Shown here: piece by piece, positions 1-12,459 of the stretch
How positions within the stretch are numbered: position 1 is the stretch's first letter
Layout of the letters: each line of letters starts with the position of its first letter
Assembly (NCBI GenBank): GCA_963669155.1
Contig: OZ022576.1
Span: forward strand, 30,952,335 to 31,016,334
DNA length: 64,000 nt
Direction: 5' to 3'
DNA from: Arbacia lixula
Taxonomy: Eukaryota; Echinodermata; Echinoidea; Arbacioida; Arbaciidae
Program-made: the position numbers and the translations under genes
The notes under the pieces: model-generated
Told to the model about the DNA's origin: nothing
The model's input: the letters and a program-made list of their open reading frames with translations, nothing else
Databases searched by the model: none

Positions 1-915
1 TTCAGTGTATACTGTAGAGTGAGAATCCTCATCTTCCTCGGTCATTACCTCTCATTGTTTCCTGTCTAGTTTGATAGCCTGCCAAATGTGATGAAAAGGT
101 CACTTAACTCTTAAAATGTCATTGAGGCATTTTTACACTGGTAATTGCACACACTATTGCAATAGGGCCGTATGTTCAGTATCTGGCAGAGAAATAAAAA
201 GATAAAAGGGGAACATTGGTGGAACAGATAGAGGACAGAAAAGGTAGACATAATGAGGAAGTTTCATCTGTGTAAAAAAAAAAAAATCTTTAATCATTAG
301 CGTTGTATATTCCAGCTTCACAAATAATGCTCTGAGAATTGGCAGGTTTATGCATGCTGCTCAAAAAAAATTGAACACATCGACAAATCATTTTATCATG
401 TTTGGATTAAATTTTGACCGATGGAGTTGTCCATGAAGGTTAATGGTGAGTATTCAGTGCTTGTAAATTTTGTAATCAATTTTTCAAGCCCGAATAACTC
501 CCTATGATGTGTCACATTTTCTCAAACCTGTGCTAATCTGTTTCTTTGGTATTTTATTCAATTCAGTGTGTCATTGTTCAGGGTTTGGACTGTTGCGTTG
601 CCCACTAAGAACAGTCGTTACAGGCGAGCTATTTTCTAAGTAGGAAGCAATATTCAATACATGTACCTCTTTCCAATATAGGGCCTATGATATGTCAAGA
701 AATCTATAGTACAAATTGTACATGTGCACATCTTATGTGATATCCCTCGCCCTTTCCATCCTTCTTTTCTCATAGAGCTCAGCCCTCGATCCTCCAAGTA
801 CTTATTCAAAATTGAATTGGCTCTCACAAAAAAGTAATGTAGAAGTCAAGGTCCATTGATCTTTGACCTCTCAAATGTCAGATGCTTACTATTTATAAGT
901 GTGTGTAGGTATAGA

Positions 916-951
<36 letters not shown>

Positions 952-1420
952 AGTTCCATTTTATATGTCCAAAGCAGCTGGAAAACACTTCATTTCAACG
1001 TGTAGCCTTATCATTTCACTTGTCTGACACAAAGTTGAAAGTTGCCGTATATGTACAGAAAATCAGTTAACTTTGCCCAAAATCGAAATTATAGATTTGC
1101 CTCGTCCGTTTGGTGTATACTAAAGAATCTCAAAAACTGAAGGACTTGAAATAAATTGACCCCCTCCTCCTGTTGAGCTGAAGTATCATTTAGGTGGAAG
1201 TTTTTTAATTTCTCAACATTACAAGAACAAGAATTTTAAAGTGTTGAACAGATGTTTGGGGGACAAAAATAAACCTTCCAACAAAGGTGATTCATCAGAT
1301 CATGAGATGAGTTCGTTATACCAAATGCGCAAACAATTGAAGTCATCGCCACTGCCAAAAGATATTTGATATGCATGATTAAAGCAATATTTTGCCTTCT
1401 CCCCAATTATTTATTTCCAG
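1..1420. other. Upstream non-coding region with GA microsatellite
   Basis: No coding exon is recognised here. The only distinct structure is a (GA)n microsatellite at 921-950. The sequence is AT-rich and unique-looking. It presumably contains the promoter and any 5' untranslated exon of the membrane-protein gene that follows, because that gene's first coding exon seems to begin at a splice acceptor at 1420. Confidence 0.5.
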
Positions 1421-1513
1421 GATTCGCTGCTTCCGCGAACGTGATTAATTATGTAAGAGAAGACTGCCTCGGGCATGAAATGTGACACATTTGTCTGAGA
1501 AACAAGTGACGAA

Positions 1514-2370
1514 ATGCAGGACGACTTAGGCGAAGACCCATCTGTCGATGTATCAAGTATACAAGTACCTCGCCCTGTCCTTTCACCACCATCACACGTA
1601 GCCCCCGTTTCGACTCCGGGCTCGTCCATCCACGATCTCAGCTCCGTCCGGTACCACGTCGTCACCAACACTCCTCATGACTCGGACTGCGAAAGCGCCG
1701 TCATCCAGTTATCACTCCAACGGAATGTACGTCTCCCTCCGCCAGCGTCATCATCTGATCGACGAGCCGCCGGCGGAGGAGGGAGCGGAAGCGGCAGCGG
1801 CAGACTCGCGGAGGAGGCGCGGCGGCAGAGGATCAAGTATCGCAGAAGACGCAACCGAATCGGGCTGCTGCTCGTTTTCGCCACGCTGCTGCTCTTCGCT
1901 GGGCTGGTCGTCTGTGCGAACACCAGGGAGTACGTGGCGGGGGCGACCATCAGCGTCATCGGGGTCATCTTGGGTAGCTCGTCCATGGTGCTCTGCCTTA
2001 TCACCACAGACTCGTGTGAAAGAGTGCACGGATTCAGGGAGAGAGTCTCCAGCTACTCGCGGGCAAATCGCCGCCGCAACTCAAGGGACGCGTCCGCAGA
2101 CAATCATCGGCGACCGGCGCCACCGCGTCGCGTTACCGACGGTCTTTCCGCGCACTCGTCGGCCGCCAACTCCACCCTCAATGTGCACAATCCGTTAGCG
2201 TTTCAAGCTCTCCCCCCAACGGCTGTTTGCAATATATCCGGTGACTTTTTGGACCACCTCCCACCGCCTCTATATGAAACGTCGGAAATCTTAAGACGAG
2301 AAGACATGGCCGCTGATGGCAGTTTACATGGGGATGTGTCCGGTGCGGTCGGCTTTTCAAATAATTTTCA
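1514..2370 (+). CDS. Membrane-protein gene, coding exon 1
   Basis: It starts at the ATG at 1514 and ends at the donor GTGAGT (2371). The unspliced frame would stop at a TGA created across the donor itself, which fits a real splice site. The exon is GC-rich compared with its surroundings. It encodes both membrane segments and the PPPLYE motif and leaves two bases of a Gln codon. Confidence 0.78.
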
Positions 2371-3297
2371 GTGAGTTTGAACACACAAAGACAACAAAGG
2401 ATAAAACCATGGTTAACATGCCCATTTGTACCCATCCTCCCCCTGCTCTCTTTCTCTGTGTAGGTGTTTCTTCCTGACCTCTCTCTCTCATCTTCCTTCT
2501 CCGTCCCTCTCTCTCTCCCCACCCCCTTTGTGCTCTGAGAGAGCTGTGTGTCGATGATGATCTACTTTGATTTTACACAACGTGTTTTTTTTTATATATC
2601 ATAATGATTGATATAAATATAGTAATTCGTAGGAGGTTAAACTAACATTAATATCAATAAAAAAATAAGTATGTGTGTGTGTGTGGGGGGGGGGGGGGAG
2701 GGGGGGTGGGTGGTCAGGGTGTGCTCAATCATCCATGTAATTGGTAGTTGCAGCAGTGAGGGGAATCAAATTTGGCTCTCATGATTATGGGACAAGGTAC
2801 ACTTTTGTTCTGCCGTGACCACGGATCGTTCTAAAATGATTCCATGATCATGTGAAGGAATCATATCAAAATAAACAGCTCGTTGAAATTAAAGGAGACC
2901 GGGCCCTGATGATGGAAGAACCGCTACGATTTAATTAATGGTTCCCGTAATATTTTTCACTACTATACATTACCTTGTATATCATGACAATCTGTACATT
3001 TCTTTTTAATTCCTTCACCGCAGGTACTATAAAGTCGGCCACATGGATGACGGCGGTGCATCGTCTGATGTATCTCATATACACATGTGCGAGGATTGTG
3101 TCCAGCGACACCAAGGCGTCGGGGACGAGGGCGGGGCCGGTGCCGGCGATGGAGGCAATGATGATATTGGGGATGGTGGTGCTGGTCACCACCACGCGCA
3201 CGCCGCAGTCACTATCGAGCAAACTGAATTATTACTAGCGCCAGCTATCGTCGTGGAACTGCCCACGTATGACGAGGCTGTAGCGGAGGATAGGTAG
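1514..3297 (+). CDS. Two-pass membrane protein with PPxY and LPxY motifs (2 coding exons)
   Basis: The two exons, 1514-2370 and 3024-3297, join in phase 2 and give 376 residues. The N-terminus is Ser/Pro-rich, followed by a Gly/Ser spacer (about 87-96) and a basic stretch (about 104-115). Two hydrophobic segments lie at about 117-134 and 141-163, separated by a very short loop, so this is probably a two-pass protein with both ends in the cytosol. The tail has PPPLYE (about 250-255) and, close to the C-terminus, LPTYDEAV. PPxY and LPxY motifs are known ligands of WW domains, including those of NEDD4-type ubiquitin ligases and YAP. An in-frame TGA at 1496 supports the chosen ATG. A pyrimidine-rich acceptor ending at 1420 suggests an upstream untranslated exon. 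The layout recalls TMEM51-type two-TM proteins, but I see no clear sequence identity, so no symbol is given. Confidence 0.75.
3024..3297 (+). CDS. Membrane-protein gene, coding exon 2 and stop
   Basis: The acceptor TTCACCGCAG ends at 3023. The first base completes the split Gln codon, then YYKVGHMDDGG follows in frame. The exon is rich in Asp/Gly/His and ends with the LPTYDEAV motif and a TAG stop at 3295-3297. The charged, low-complexity middle (about 50 residues) looks disordered. Confidence 0.75.
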
Positions 3298-4110
3298 TAC
3301 ATGACATGGGCGTCGTAGTTGAAATTATCGTACTATTTTAAACTTTGTGCAGCTGAAATAATTCTATTTCATCAAGTAGTAATCTTTCTTATTAAATCAG
3401 AAACAATTGATTGTTTAAAAGTGTTTCTCTGAAGTGAACTGAAAGTATAAAGTTAAATCAAGTAGATATACTTTGTCATTGTTGAGTACATTTACTTCTT
3501 TTTGTATAATTAATCATTTTTCAAATTCCGATTGATATTGCTTACTCTGTACAAATGAATATGAAATTCATACATGTAATTCAGAAAAAAATTGGGAGTA
3601 GTGTGAATTTAATTGGAATTGTATTGTACCTATCTTGGGTGTGTACTGTCTAGTGATTTCTATAAAGGAGAGACTTATGTATGGTACTTTCATTTTTTCT
3701 TTTGAGTCTATTTACATGTTTTGAAATCATCACATCTATCATCTCTGCTGTGAATTGTAATGCGCATTGTGTGAATGTGAGGAATACATATATCCTTAAC
3801 GACATGAGGCAGCAGTGTCTCTGTAATCCATATCACAATCCATATAAACTTATTACAAGAGGAAAGGTACAAAATCTAAAATAGGAACAGTGTGATGTAA
3901 GTCGTCTCCAGGGTTAGACCTGGGAATGCTATATTTTAAACATTTAATGAGTTCATTTTTTGTAATAAGCTCAAACATCTTATGTCATGTGCAATTCATT
4001 GCCTAGAGCTTTTGGGGTTACTGACATTTAAGAAACAAATTCGGCAACCCACTATGTTATAATGGATTAATGGTTTTTGAAATAAACTTTCCTGCACTCT
4101 TTTTGTCTAC
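3298..4110 (+). other. Probable 3' UTR of the membrane-protein gene
   Basis: AT-rich sequence follows the TAG stop. The first canonical poly(A) signal, AATAAA at 4081-4086, would give a 3' UTR of about 0.8 kb. Another AATAAA at 5146-5151 is a possible distal site. No other gene is seen here. Confidence 0.5.
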
Positions 4111-6552
4111 GATAGGATGGCATGAATGAATAGAGCTGGCATTACTGTCCGCAAGTACATCTGTATGCAATCAACAAAGTCTCCATCCGTCTGTACAAAA
4201 ACATACAGGTTTTACCTATACATGTATTAAAAAGTACTATGATACATGTAACATGCAATAGAGCCAGTGTCATTTCAGATATAATACTAGTAAGCAGGGT
4301 ATTTGACAGATATGAAGATGCGTCATGTACATGTATGTGTGATAGATGGAGCGTAAAATGGCTTTACTAGTACATCTCACATTGCTGCAGCAGATTGAAC
4401 ATGGAAGCGTATGGTTTGAAACTAGCAGTGGTCAACTTTAGGGGAGCTCATTGCTGCCCCCTCCCCGCCCCTCATTTCTTTTGAAGGTTCATATTGAACT
4501 ACAAAAAAAGGGGGGGGGGGGAGCATCGTGGGGTCGATCCCCCTGGAATGTCTACAGCTCCCATTAAAGATTGTTGGTAATAAGGGGCACTGGTTTCTAA
4601 GTCCTTCAGCTGCAATAGATGAGAGCAGGGTATATTATAGCATGGATAAGATTTGGTGCTAAATGTTGTAGTCCTCTAAACGTAGAGTGTAGTAGAGTTT
4701 GTTTTAGTTGCATTCCCCTCAGGATTGGTATCATAGTCTGTACTCACCCGTCTCACCCCCCCCCCCCCCACCCCTTTACCCTCACCCTCCTCCAACCCTC
4801 TAGTCATAATCTGGTAAGAAAGGTTGATAGCAAACTCATTAAAAAATATGTGCTCTTCCGGAAAATGTTAGGCTGAAATGCAGATATCTTCTTTTCTGAT
4901 ATCACATTACGTATAGATTGTATCCATCTATCTTTATTATCTTGTGTGAGTTGTATTGCTGAGGAATTTAGATCTGACTATATTATGTCCTGAGGAATAG
5001 CGCTATTTTTTTCTTCGTCAGGAATCTTGTATTCAGCGTCAATATATGGTGATCGTACCGAACCTCCGTGTTGTCTTGTGGAATTGTATAGAAGCGCGAA
5101 GTTTAAATGATTATGCATAATCAAAGTATTTTAAGGAGCGAAGATAATAAAGTTTGTCAGTTTTTATTTTGTTTTCTTTCTAAGCGACTTCATATACACC
5201 ATGTGTGTGCCAGAAAAACTGCTGCACTTTGGGATTTGCGTGTATTTCTAACGTTTTGTGCCAAAATGTGCCAGTAGCTCAAAAAGGGGTGACGAAAATC
5301 ATGGTAAGATCTATGAGACAGCATAAAGAACTGAATACCTAGCCAAAAGAATGAAATCAATTCATTGCGAATGATAATTACATGAAGTGAACTCCCATTT
5401 ATTGGCACAAGTCATTCGTAATTGTTTCACGAGAATTAAGTGATATTTTAGCTACATAACCCATCATTACAGACACTGCACAAACATCCTGTTTAAGCTG
5501 TAAATTAGATAATTCTGACACGTGCAAAATAAAAAAAAAAAAATCGGTTGATGCTGAATCAATTTTCTTTTTCCTTTTTTTTTAAAATTATTTTGTGAAC
5601 TTTTCTCCGGGGCTTGTCCGATGTCGTCTCACGCTCTCCACTTATATCATGGAATATACTTTTGCTTCATACTTCTCTGTACATGTATGTATCCTGATTT
5701 CCGTTGAATCAACAGAATGTATGGGATATGATCAACTTGCCCAAGAAGTTTTCTTGAGAAGCTGATGTGGTGCATCTTAAAACATGTTCTGAGTACATGT
5801 TTAAGAACGCGATTGTTCTGTATCATTCTGTGAATACCGCTGGATTATGCACACATTTAAATACTCAACATTTGCCTTATGCTCATTTACAACAAACGAA
5901 CAACATAAGGACGATGATGATAATAATTGTTACCATTGTTTAACTTTAACTTGAGTGGTCTGAATATTTCACCAACAGTACGACAACTTTGCAAAGAAAT
6001 GGAACCGCGTTTAGCGCTCAGACTAATTTCTGGAGCGCATCGTATTTCTGTGACAATGCAGCTAGAACTATTGAAAGAGAAAGATTTTATGAGTATTATC
6101 ACTGGTTAAGATGAGGCGAAGAAAAAATAAAGATGCAACTAACTAACATTATTTAAAATACATGTATAAAATATACATGTATTAATAATGAAGAGTGTGT
6201 ATTGTGACAATGATCGTCTGTAGCATAAACAAAATGACTCAAAGAGGACTGTTCGTAAAAAGGCCTTCAGCGGTGGAGTAAAATGGCCGCGATGGATAGA
6301 TGTGGAACATAGTGTACATACACGACTTATGTATACGTGGCGATGGGGGAAAGCATTATAGATTGAGATTGATATGATATGATTATAAATATGAGATACA
6401 AACGTCTGATGAAATAACATGCATGGAAAATAATTCATTGTGTATTTCATGTACATGTATTTTGTAACCAGAAAATATAAACATTCCCTCCAAATTACAA
6501 CACGCTGTGAGAAGTCTCCCACGTCTAATCAAGACATAGACAGACACAGGGA

Positions 6553-6560
6553 CATGAACA

Positions 6561-6630
<70 letters not shown>

Positions 6631-6797
6631 AACACACACTTACACACATATATACACTCACACAAACACACACACATACACACACCAACGCACAAATTCA
6701 CACACACAAACATCAACACACACATGTATACACACTCACACACATACGCACACACACACACTCACACACACACACACACACACACAAACACCCCCCC
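6553..6797. repeat. Imperfect (CA)n microsatellite
   Basis: About 245 bp of CA repeats, perfect for the first part and then interrupted by TA, CT and AA variants. It creates His/Thr and Val/Cys open frames on both strands that are not genes. Confidence 0.97.
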
Positions 6798-7136
6798 ACA
6801 CACATTTAGATTGTTCCTTTCCCCGTCCCTCCCATTTTTGACCATAATGCGCCATCGTTTTTCGTGTCACAGTGCCATTACTCCAAACCGCCATATTTCA
6901 GCTGAAAAGACATTGTTGTAACCTGTGTTTTGTGCAATGTTCATGTACAAGAAAGTTTATCATGACCATCTGTTTGCGTGTAGATCATTTTTTAATAAAA
7001 GTGAAACTATCCTCACCATTTCAATGATATCTCATTCAATATCACATTCGAGATGTTTAGCTCTCATTTATGTCCGTGTACTGTGTTCTAAGGTCATGGA
7101 GCGCGTGGGAACGCTTCGTGTGTGGTTACACATGAT

Positions 7137-7215
7137 AATTATAATAATAATAATAAAAAGTATAATTTCAATAGTGCCTCAAATGATGTTTCTAAGCGCA
7201 TTACAAAGAAGATAG
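7137..7215 (-). mobile_element. Possible LINE/SINE 3' end with ATT tail (reverse orientation)
   Basis: On the minus strand a run resembling the 3' end of a retroposon (GCGCTTAGAAACATC followed by sequence ending in ATT repeats) is seen. Short ATT tails like this are typical of CR1-type elements. The match is by style only. Confidence 0.3.
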
Positions 7216-7689
7216 AAAGAAAGGATGGACCGCATATTTACAATTGCCTGAAGACACGAGTTTTGAAAAAGAGATGCTTCACAGATGTATACTTGGAGAT
7301 TTGACCAAAATGCTATTACAAGTTAATCTGGACACAGACTAGGCATCATGATTTTCCAAAGGGGGAATTGTTAGACTCGATAGAGTCCACACTAAATATG
7401 ATGTTACACCACTTATCATACAGAAGTAGACTCTACAGTCAAACGCCTAGAAACACGGTTATATAAGAAGTTATGCTGCTTTATAATAATGATAAACCAC
7501 AATGACGAATGAGTGGCTGAAATTCAAACATGGATACTATCAGCGTGCCGAAAGTGATGAACGTTGTGGCCTTTTTCAGCGTGTGCTCCGTCACAGATCC
7601 CCAATAATATGATGATAGGCCGATTAAAAAAGAGATCAAAATTACACTTCCATTATGAAGCCGTTGATGTGTAGTGTGGTATGTGTTTA

Positions 7690-7696
7690 TGTTGTG

Positions 7697-7750
<54 letters not shown>

Positions 7751-7866
7751 GTATGTGTGTATGCGTGTGTGTGTATGTGTGTGTATTTGTGTGTGTGTTT
7801 GTGTGTGTGTGTGAGTGTGCGTATGTGTGTGTTTGTATGTGAGTGTCTGTGTGTGTGCGTGTCTTA
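7690..7866. repeat. (GT)n microsatellite
   Basis: Long GT array, perfect at first and then broken by CG, AT and TT variants. It causes a Val/Cys open frame that should not be annotated as a gene. Confidence 0.97.
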
Positions 7867-8232
7867 TGTGAATGGAACTACTAGTAATTATTTATAATAG
7901 CTTTATTCTGTGTGTGATATGACCTACAAAATTTATTTTTTCGTGGCCATTTTGGTCCAGATTTTGGTCTACTGGAATCATTTAAGTTTTATACGAACCG
8001 GACTAAATGTAGACGTATCTCAGATGTTTACACTAGCTTTTCTTCATGTTCATTTCTTTAACGGCGATTGTGTTCTGTCCAAACATGGACCCTATACGTC
8101 CAATTGTCCTATCTTGGTACAGCCAGTTGTAATTTTGCTCGTAGATAGGGCAGTACAGCGTCATAGAGTACCTGCATAGAGAAACATTTATTAAGGCTGT
8201 TAGGAGGTTTTTAAGGTTAAACATGCTATGCT

Positions 8233-8421
8233 ATGCAAGAAACAGAGTTCCGATACAAATTATTACATGGAGCTGTGTATACAAAGAAGGAACTGTTTAA
8301 ATTCGGTTTTGAGTCTGGCGAACTTTGCTTCTTTTGTAAACAAGAAGTTGAGACATACCAACATTTATTTCTATATTGTCCAAAAGTTGAAAAAAAAAAC
8401 CCTATGGTAGGAAATAATTAA
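8233..8421 (+). mobile_element. LINE reverse-transcriptase C-terminal relic
   Basis: A 62-codon frame carries the pattern FRYKLLHG...TKKELFKFGF...LCFFCKQEVETYQHLFLYCP. This Cys-x2-Cys...His...Cys arrangement is the zinc-knuckle-like segment found near the C-terminus of many LINE-type reverse transcriptases. The frame is short, has no RT core upstream and stops soon after, so it is a dead fragment. Confidence 0.65.
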
Positions 8422-8717
8422 CAGTCTACATTTAAATGAAGTTCAGGGTGATAATTGGAAATCAATTTTTATTGGGGTATGTGGCAGTATACTGCTCGAG
8501 TATCTGTAGTAAATTGTATCGTAGTTAAGTACATCGAACTCTACCATCTGCACAGAAAGCAATACTGGTGAAAGATACAAAGATGAAAAATAGCCTTCCA
8601 AAGGGGAAAAATAGTGACACATTCACAGAAGTGGGGAACAGTGAATGCGTTTTTGCTTCAATGTTTTTTGGTTTTCCTTCATTTGCGAGCAGATAAACTG
8701 AATACGGAGACATACAT

Positions 8718-8762
8718 GTGTGTGCGTTTGTGTGTGAGAGAGAGTTTGTGTGTGTGTGTGTA

Positions 8763-8802
<40 letters not shown>

Positions 8803-8850
8803 TATTTGAGGTGTGTGTGTGTGTGAGTGTGTGTGCGTTAAGCGTGTTAG
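8718..8850. repeat. GT/GA/GT compound microsatellite
   Basis: A GT array changes to GA at about 8779 and back to GT. The open frames across it are compositional artefacts. Confidence 0.95.
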
Positions 8851-9207
8851 AGTGTGTTTTTTTTTATCTTTTTTTAAATAACTTCCTCAAAATAATTGCG
8901 ATTAAAAATGATACTGTAAATGCAAAAAAATGTATAATTTCAAATTTTCATAATTCTGTTTATATTGCTACTCTTATTTCAATTAAACTGTTAAAGAAAA
9001 TATTAAAGAATGTGTATAGATGGATTCAACTTTATTCATTTTTTTTTCAGATTTGCATAATTCATCTCATAATCAAGTAAAACTGTTTATGAATGATAAA
9101 ATGTAAACATGAATTTTGAATTTACTATGTAAATGATTTCATGTATGCTTTGAGGAAGAAATAAGATATGACTTAAAACAAAAACAAAAAATAGAGCATG
9201 TAGAGTA

Positions 9208-9367
9208 CAGAGCCACCTCTACACAGAGTTTGGTCAACTCGTGTTTTCAGTAGGTAGCAACATGGCGCATATTCTTTGTTTTTATCTGCTTGCCCAACAA
9301 AGCAACACTCGCTGTGTTGCTACCTATTGAAACTGAGTTGGCCAAACTCTCTGTATAGATGGCTCTG
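9208..9367. mobile_element. Foldback MITE
   Basis: CAGAGCCACCTCTACACAGAG at the left is matched in reverse complement by the right end (CTCTGTATAGATGGCTCTG). The arms continue inward through GTTTGGTCAACTC / GAGTTGGCCAAAC and a second pairing around GGTAGCAACA / TGTTGCTACC, so nearly the whole 160 bp can fold into one hairpin. No coding capacity. Confidence 0.8.
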
Positions 9368-9872
9368 ACTATATAATTTAGATGAAGAGAATGGTATATT
9401 GCATTTTATTCATCCTGGTTTCCGTCCAATGCACTATGACACAATATTATGCAATAGTAGCATCACTGGCCATTAAACATTACAAATGGAACATTGTGTA
9501 ATCAGAATGATTATGTTGTTGATCTCTGCAAAACATTCGTCCACAATGTTGACCATTGCATTCCAATTAACGAAGCTAACTGCCACTATTGTATGATCTT
9601 TACAGAATCGAAAGGCATAGATCAACCTTTCATGAACAATATGTATTGGACCTATTGCCATTGATCTATATCAAGCATAATACTAGTAGTATTTGCCATT
9701 GATGTATAAACATTGAAGCTTCCCCAAATGCATAACATACTGATGGTATTTTAGTATTTTATGCCGACAGTATTCTAACCATGAGTAGCCTACTGGTAGC
9801 GGAAATGATTAAATTGAAATTAATCAGAAATTAAGAGCTTACCTGAAAGGGGGGGGGGGGGGGGGGGGGGAG

Positions 9873-10036
9873 GTGTTTCATGAAAGTTGTCAGCACTGAA
9901 TAAATAGTCAGTGCTGACAATTTCAGTAAAATCCTCGGTTTTGATTGGCTGAGAGGCACTGGCTCTGACTGTTACTTTGCTAACTGTCGGAGAAAGGCAA
10001 TTTGTCAGTGCTGACAACTTTCATGAAACGGTCCCC
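9873..10036. mobile_element. MITE family 1, copy 1
   Basis: Terminal inverted repeats read GTTTCATGAAAGTTGTCAGC at the left and the reverse complement at the right, ending GTCCCC. The interior includes TTGATTGGCTGAGAGGCACT. A second copy of the same family lies at 17455-17624. Confidence 0.85.
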
Positions 10037-10264
10037 GGAAATCGTCCTTCAATATGAACAAGACATTACATGCAAATCTGAAGAACCATGAACCTTTTAA
10101 ATATTTGTTTGCCAAAACAATTGCTGCTCTATGGGAGTTTATGGTAAATAAATCACAAGGGTTAATATTGCATTTCTTTAAGGAGAATCAATTCTATTCA
10201 AACACACTTTTAGAGGAGATCAATAAGCCAGTTCGTAATTACAATTTGCGCATGAGCAGATGAA

Positions 10265-10632
10265 GGTCATAGTGACCAAACCAGCTTGTTGGTTTTTAAA
10301 TCACTGAGATAAGCATCATCATTAATAAGTTATTTTAGAATATGCTTGTTATCCAATTTATAAAAGAACACCAAGGTGTTCAATCATGGGGTATTTGACA
10401 ACAGGCCAAACGACAACAATTAGTTTACAATAAACAATGTAATAGAAGCTTTCCCAATTGTTCACAGACCGTAGCCTACTATTCTTGTCACCTGTTTTGA
10501 GATGGTTCCTTTATTAGAGGTTGAATATCGCAAATTGCTATGTCGGGTAAGCACATTACGTAACATCTCCTATTGAAATGATATATTAATCAACTGCTTA
10601 TCCTAATGAAAAAGGGAAAGGTCATAGTGACC
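10265..10632. promoter_or_regulatory. Two perfect GGTCA-TAG-TGACC palindromes
   Basis: GGTCATAGTGACC occurs at 10265-10277 and again at 10620-10632, both followed by AAAC. This is the inverted-repeat-3 form of a nuclear-receptor site (oestrogen-response-element-like). The sites lie about 1.8-2.1 kb upstream of the first VGLL4 exon. Function is inferred only. Confidence 0.35.
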
Positions 10633-11274
10633 AAACTTGCTCCAGAGCTAACTATGAACTGGTGTATTGATTTGAACTGAGCAAGTTAATAAAACACAAA
10701 GAAAATCATGTATAATCATGAAAAAGGGAAAGAAAAACATAGTTACTCCAAAGTAATGGAGTGTACATTACCAAAGTTCTCCCTCACGTTGACTAATCTC
10801 CCAACGTTCGTTCAAGAAGTTACCAAACATATTCGTTTTTCTTTTCTTTTTTAATTTAACTTTTCGATAGTTCAGAAGAGGTCAGATATTGGATATCATC
10901 TTCAGCGAAAATTGTCAAATGGCTTCTCTTTCATTCTTTAAATCAGATTAGGAAGGCTGTCCGAAAACACACACAATCTGAATGTATCTGTGACAATTAT
11001 CAGTGGACTATGTCGACATAGCTTGGCCACTAGCGTATTTCAAATACAATTGGTTAAAATGAGAAATGTTCATAAAGATGTTGCCTGACAAAGAACCAAT
11101 GAGCTATAGATTTTGCTCTTGAAGTTCAGTGCTTGATCATCCGATTTCTGCAATATCATAATAAATTAATAATAGTTTAATGTTTATAACTTTTGATGGT
11201 TTGATGAATTGCTTTCAATTTTTTAGGTCATTTGTTAAAATAAAAAAACAGGGCCCATAGATGAACACTTGTAT

Positions 11275-11276
<2 letters not shown>

Positions 11277-11342
<66 letters not shown>
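11277..11342. repeat. (GA)n microsatellite
   Basis: About 33 uninterrupted GA units followed by G-rich sequence (11380-11430). Confidence 0.97.
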
Positions 11343-11345
<3 letters not shown>

Positions 11346-12395
11346 GATGGTGGTGGTGGAACGATTGATAAGTGAGGGATGGGGGGGGGGGGGTAGGTTT
11401 GGAGTGGTAGAGAGAGAAGGGGGGGGGGTCTTAAATGAGATCCTGAAGATGACGTGTACGTGGAATGCGCATTACATATTTTGTGTTAAGGAAATTTAAT
11501 ACATGTACTCACACCTCCCTAATAATAAAAGCGTAATAAAGGTATTTTTTGTTCTCTTTTACTAAACAAGGCTATATATCATTTATTTGTGAGGACTGAA
11601 AAAGTAATCGAAGAGGAATTTCTAGTTCTTTTCATTTGTAGTGAGGAATTTATGGATGGGTGGTGTATGTGTCGGAATGGAGGGGGTACTAAAGAGCGAG
11701 AGATCCATCGATTTTTAACAGGTTGTGTTGATTCGTCGGGGAGGGTTGGAGGTCGTGTGTTTTCAGGTAGTTCAATATCCATGAAATTCCGAAGCATACA
11801 CTATTTGTAGGGGTGGCTCTCTTTATTTTGATTAAAGCAATGAAAAAGGTCTTTGTAAGTATGGTTTATTTTCATACCTAACATCATTTTCTTTTAGATA
11901 ATATTCACCATACAGTTTATATGTCCCCATTTTGTGCACAAAATGTCAGTTTCATATACAATCCTATTAAATACACCACCCCTACTTACGAATGGAACTA
12001 TCTGGCTCTATACACATTCCTTCATTCCTCGCATATTTTCTATCAACTTGTTTGATCCCCGTTGCGAACTGGCAATTGTTTGTCGCTGCTAAATTTTATA
12101 GGCAAGCAAGGAGACTGCATTGTAGTCGGCATCTACGCTGTGTTGAGCTGAGATCACAGGAAAAACAGTGATTCACATTAGAAGAATATAAGAGTATTTG
12201 CATTTTTCGTCGTCGTAATACTAATTTGTGTACCTCATATCTGCGGTATTTTGCCTTTGTTTACCGATCATCATCACGCGTTCATGCTCATTCGCTCCGT
12301 GTCTGAGTGGTACACACTAGAGCGCTGGCTGCAGAGCTAGTAGAACGAGGGGAAAAAAATAACAGCAGCAGATGCAGACACAGCGCTTGTTCACA

Positions 12396-12459
12396 ATGGA
12401 AACGCCGCTAGATGTGCTATCCAGAGCAGCTACACTAGTTGAAACCGACCCGAAAGAAG
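12396..12459 (+). CDS. VGLL4: VGLL4 coding exon 1 (METPLDVLSRAA start)
   Basis: Encodes METPLDVLSRAATLVETDPKE and ends at GTAAGA in phase 1. An in-frame TAA at 12360-12362 precedes both candidate ATGs (12372 and 12396), so this is a genuine 5' coding exon. The downstream open frame to 12668 is intron read-through. Confidence 0.9.

Larger units (their letters stand above)
4111..12300. other. Intergenic region, repeats and TE relics
   Basis: About 8 kb between the membrane-protein gene and VGLL4 without a convincing gene. It holds (CA)n at 6553-6797, (GT)n at 7690-7866, a GT/GA mosaic at 8718-8850, poly-G near 9850, (GA)n at 11277-11342, two foldback elements (9208-9367 and 9873-10036), a LINE relic (8233-8421), and two oestrogen-response-element-like palindromes. 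Open frames inside the dinucleotide tracts are artefacts. Confidence 0.6.

Noticed and set aside
1677..2198. Open frames overlapping the membrane-protein exon on both strands (1675-2007, 1677-2198, 1751-2029)
   Set aside because: They lie within the GC-rich exon 1 of the gene at 1514; only that frame has membrane segments, an in-frame upstream stop and a phase-matched second exon.
6383..6841. Cys/Val and His/Thr open frames
   Set aside because: Pure products of the (CA)n microsatellite; the same applies to 7655-7897, 8614-9080, 46801-47250 and 50744-51259.
10054..10263. 69-codon frame after the MITE at 9873
   Set aside because: No recognisable domain and no splice or promoter support; likely chance in AT-rich DNA.
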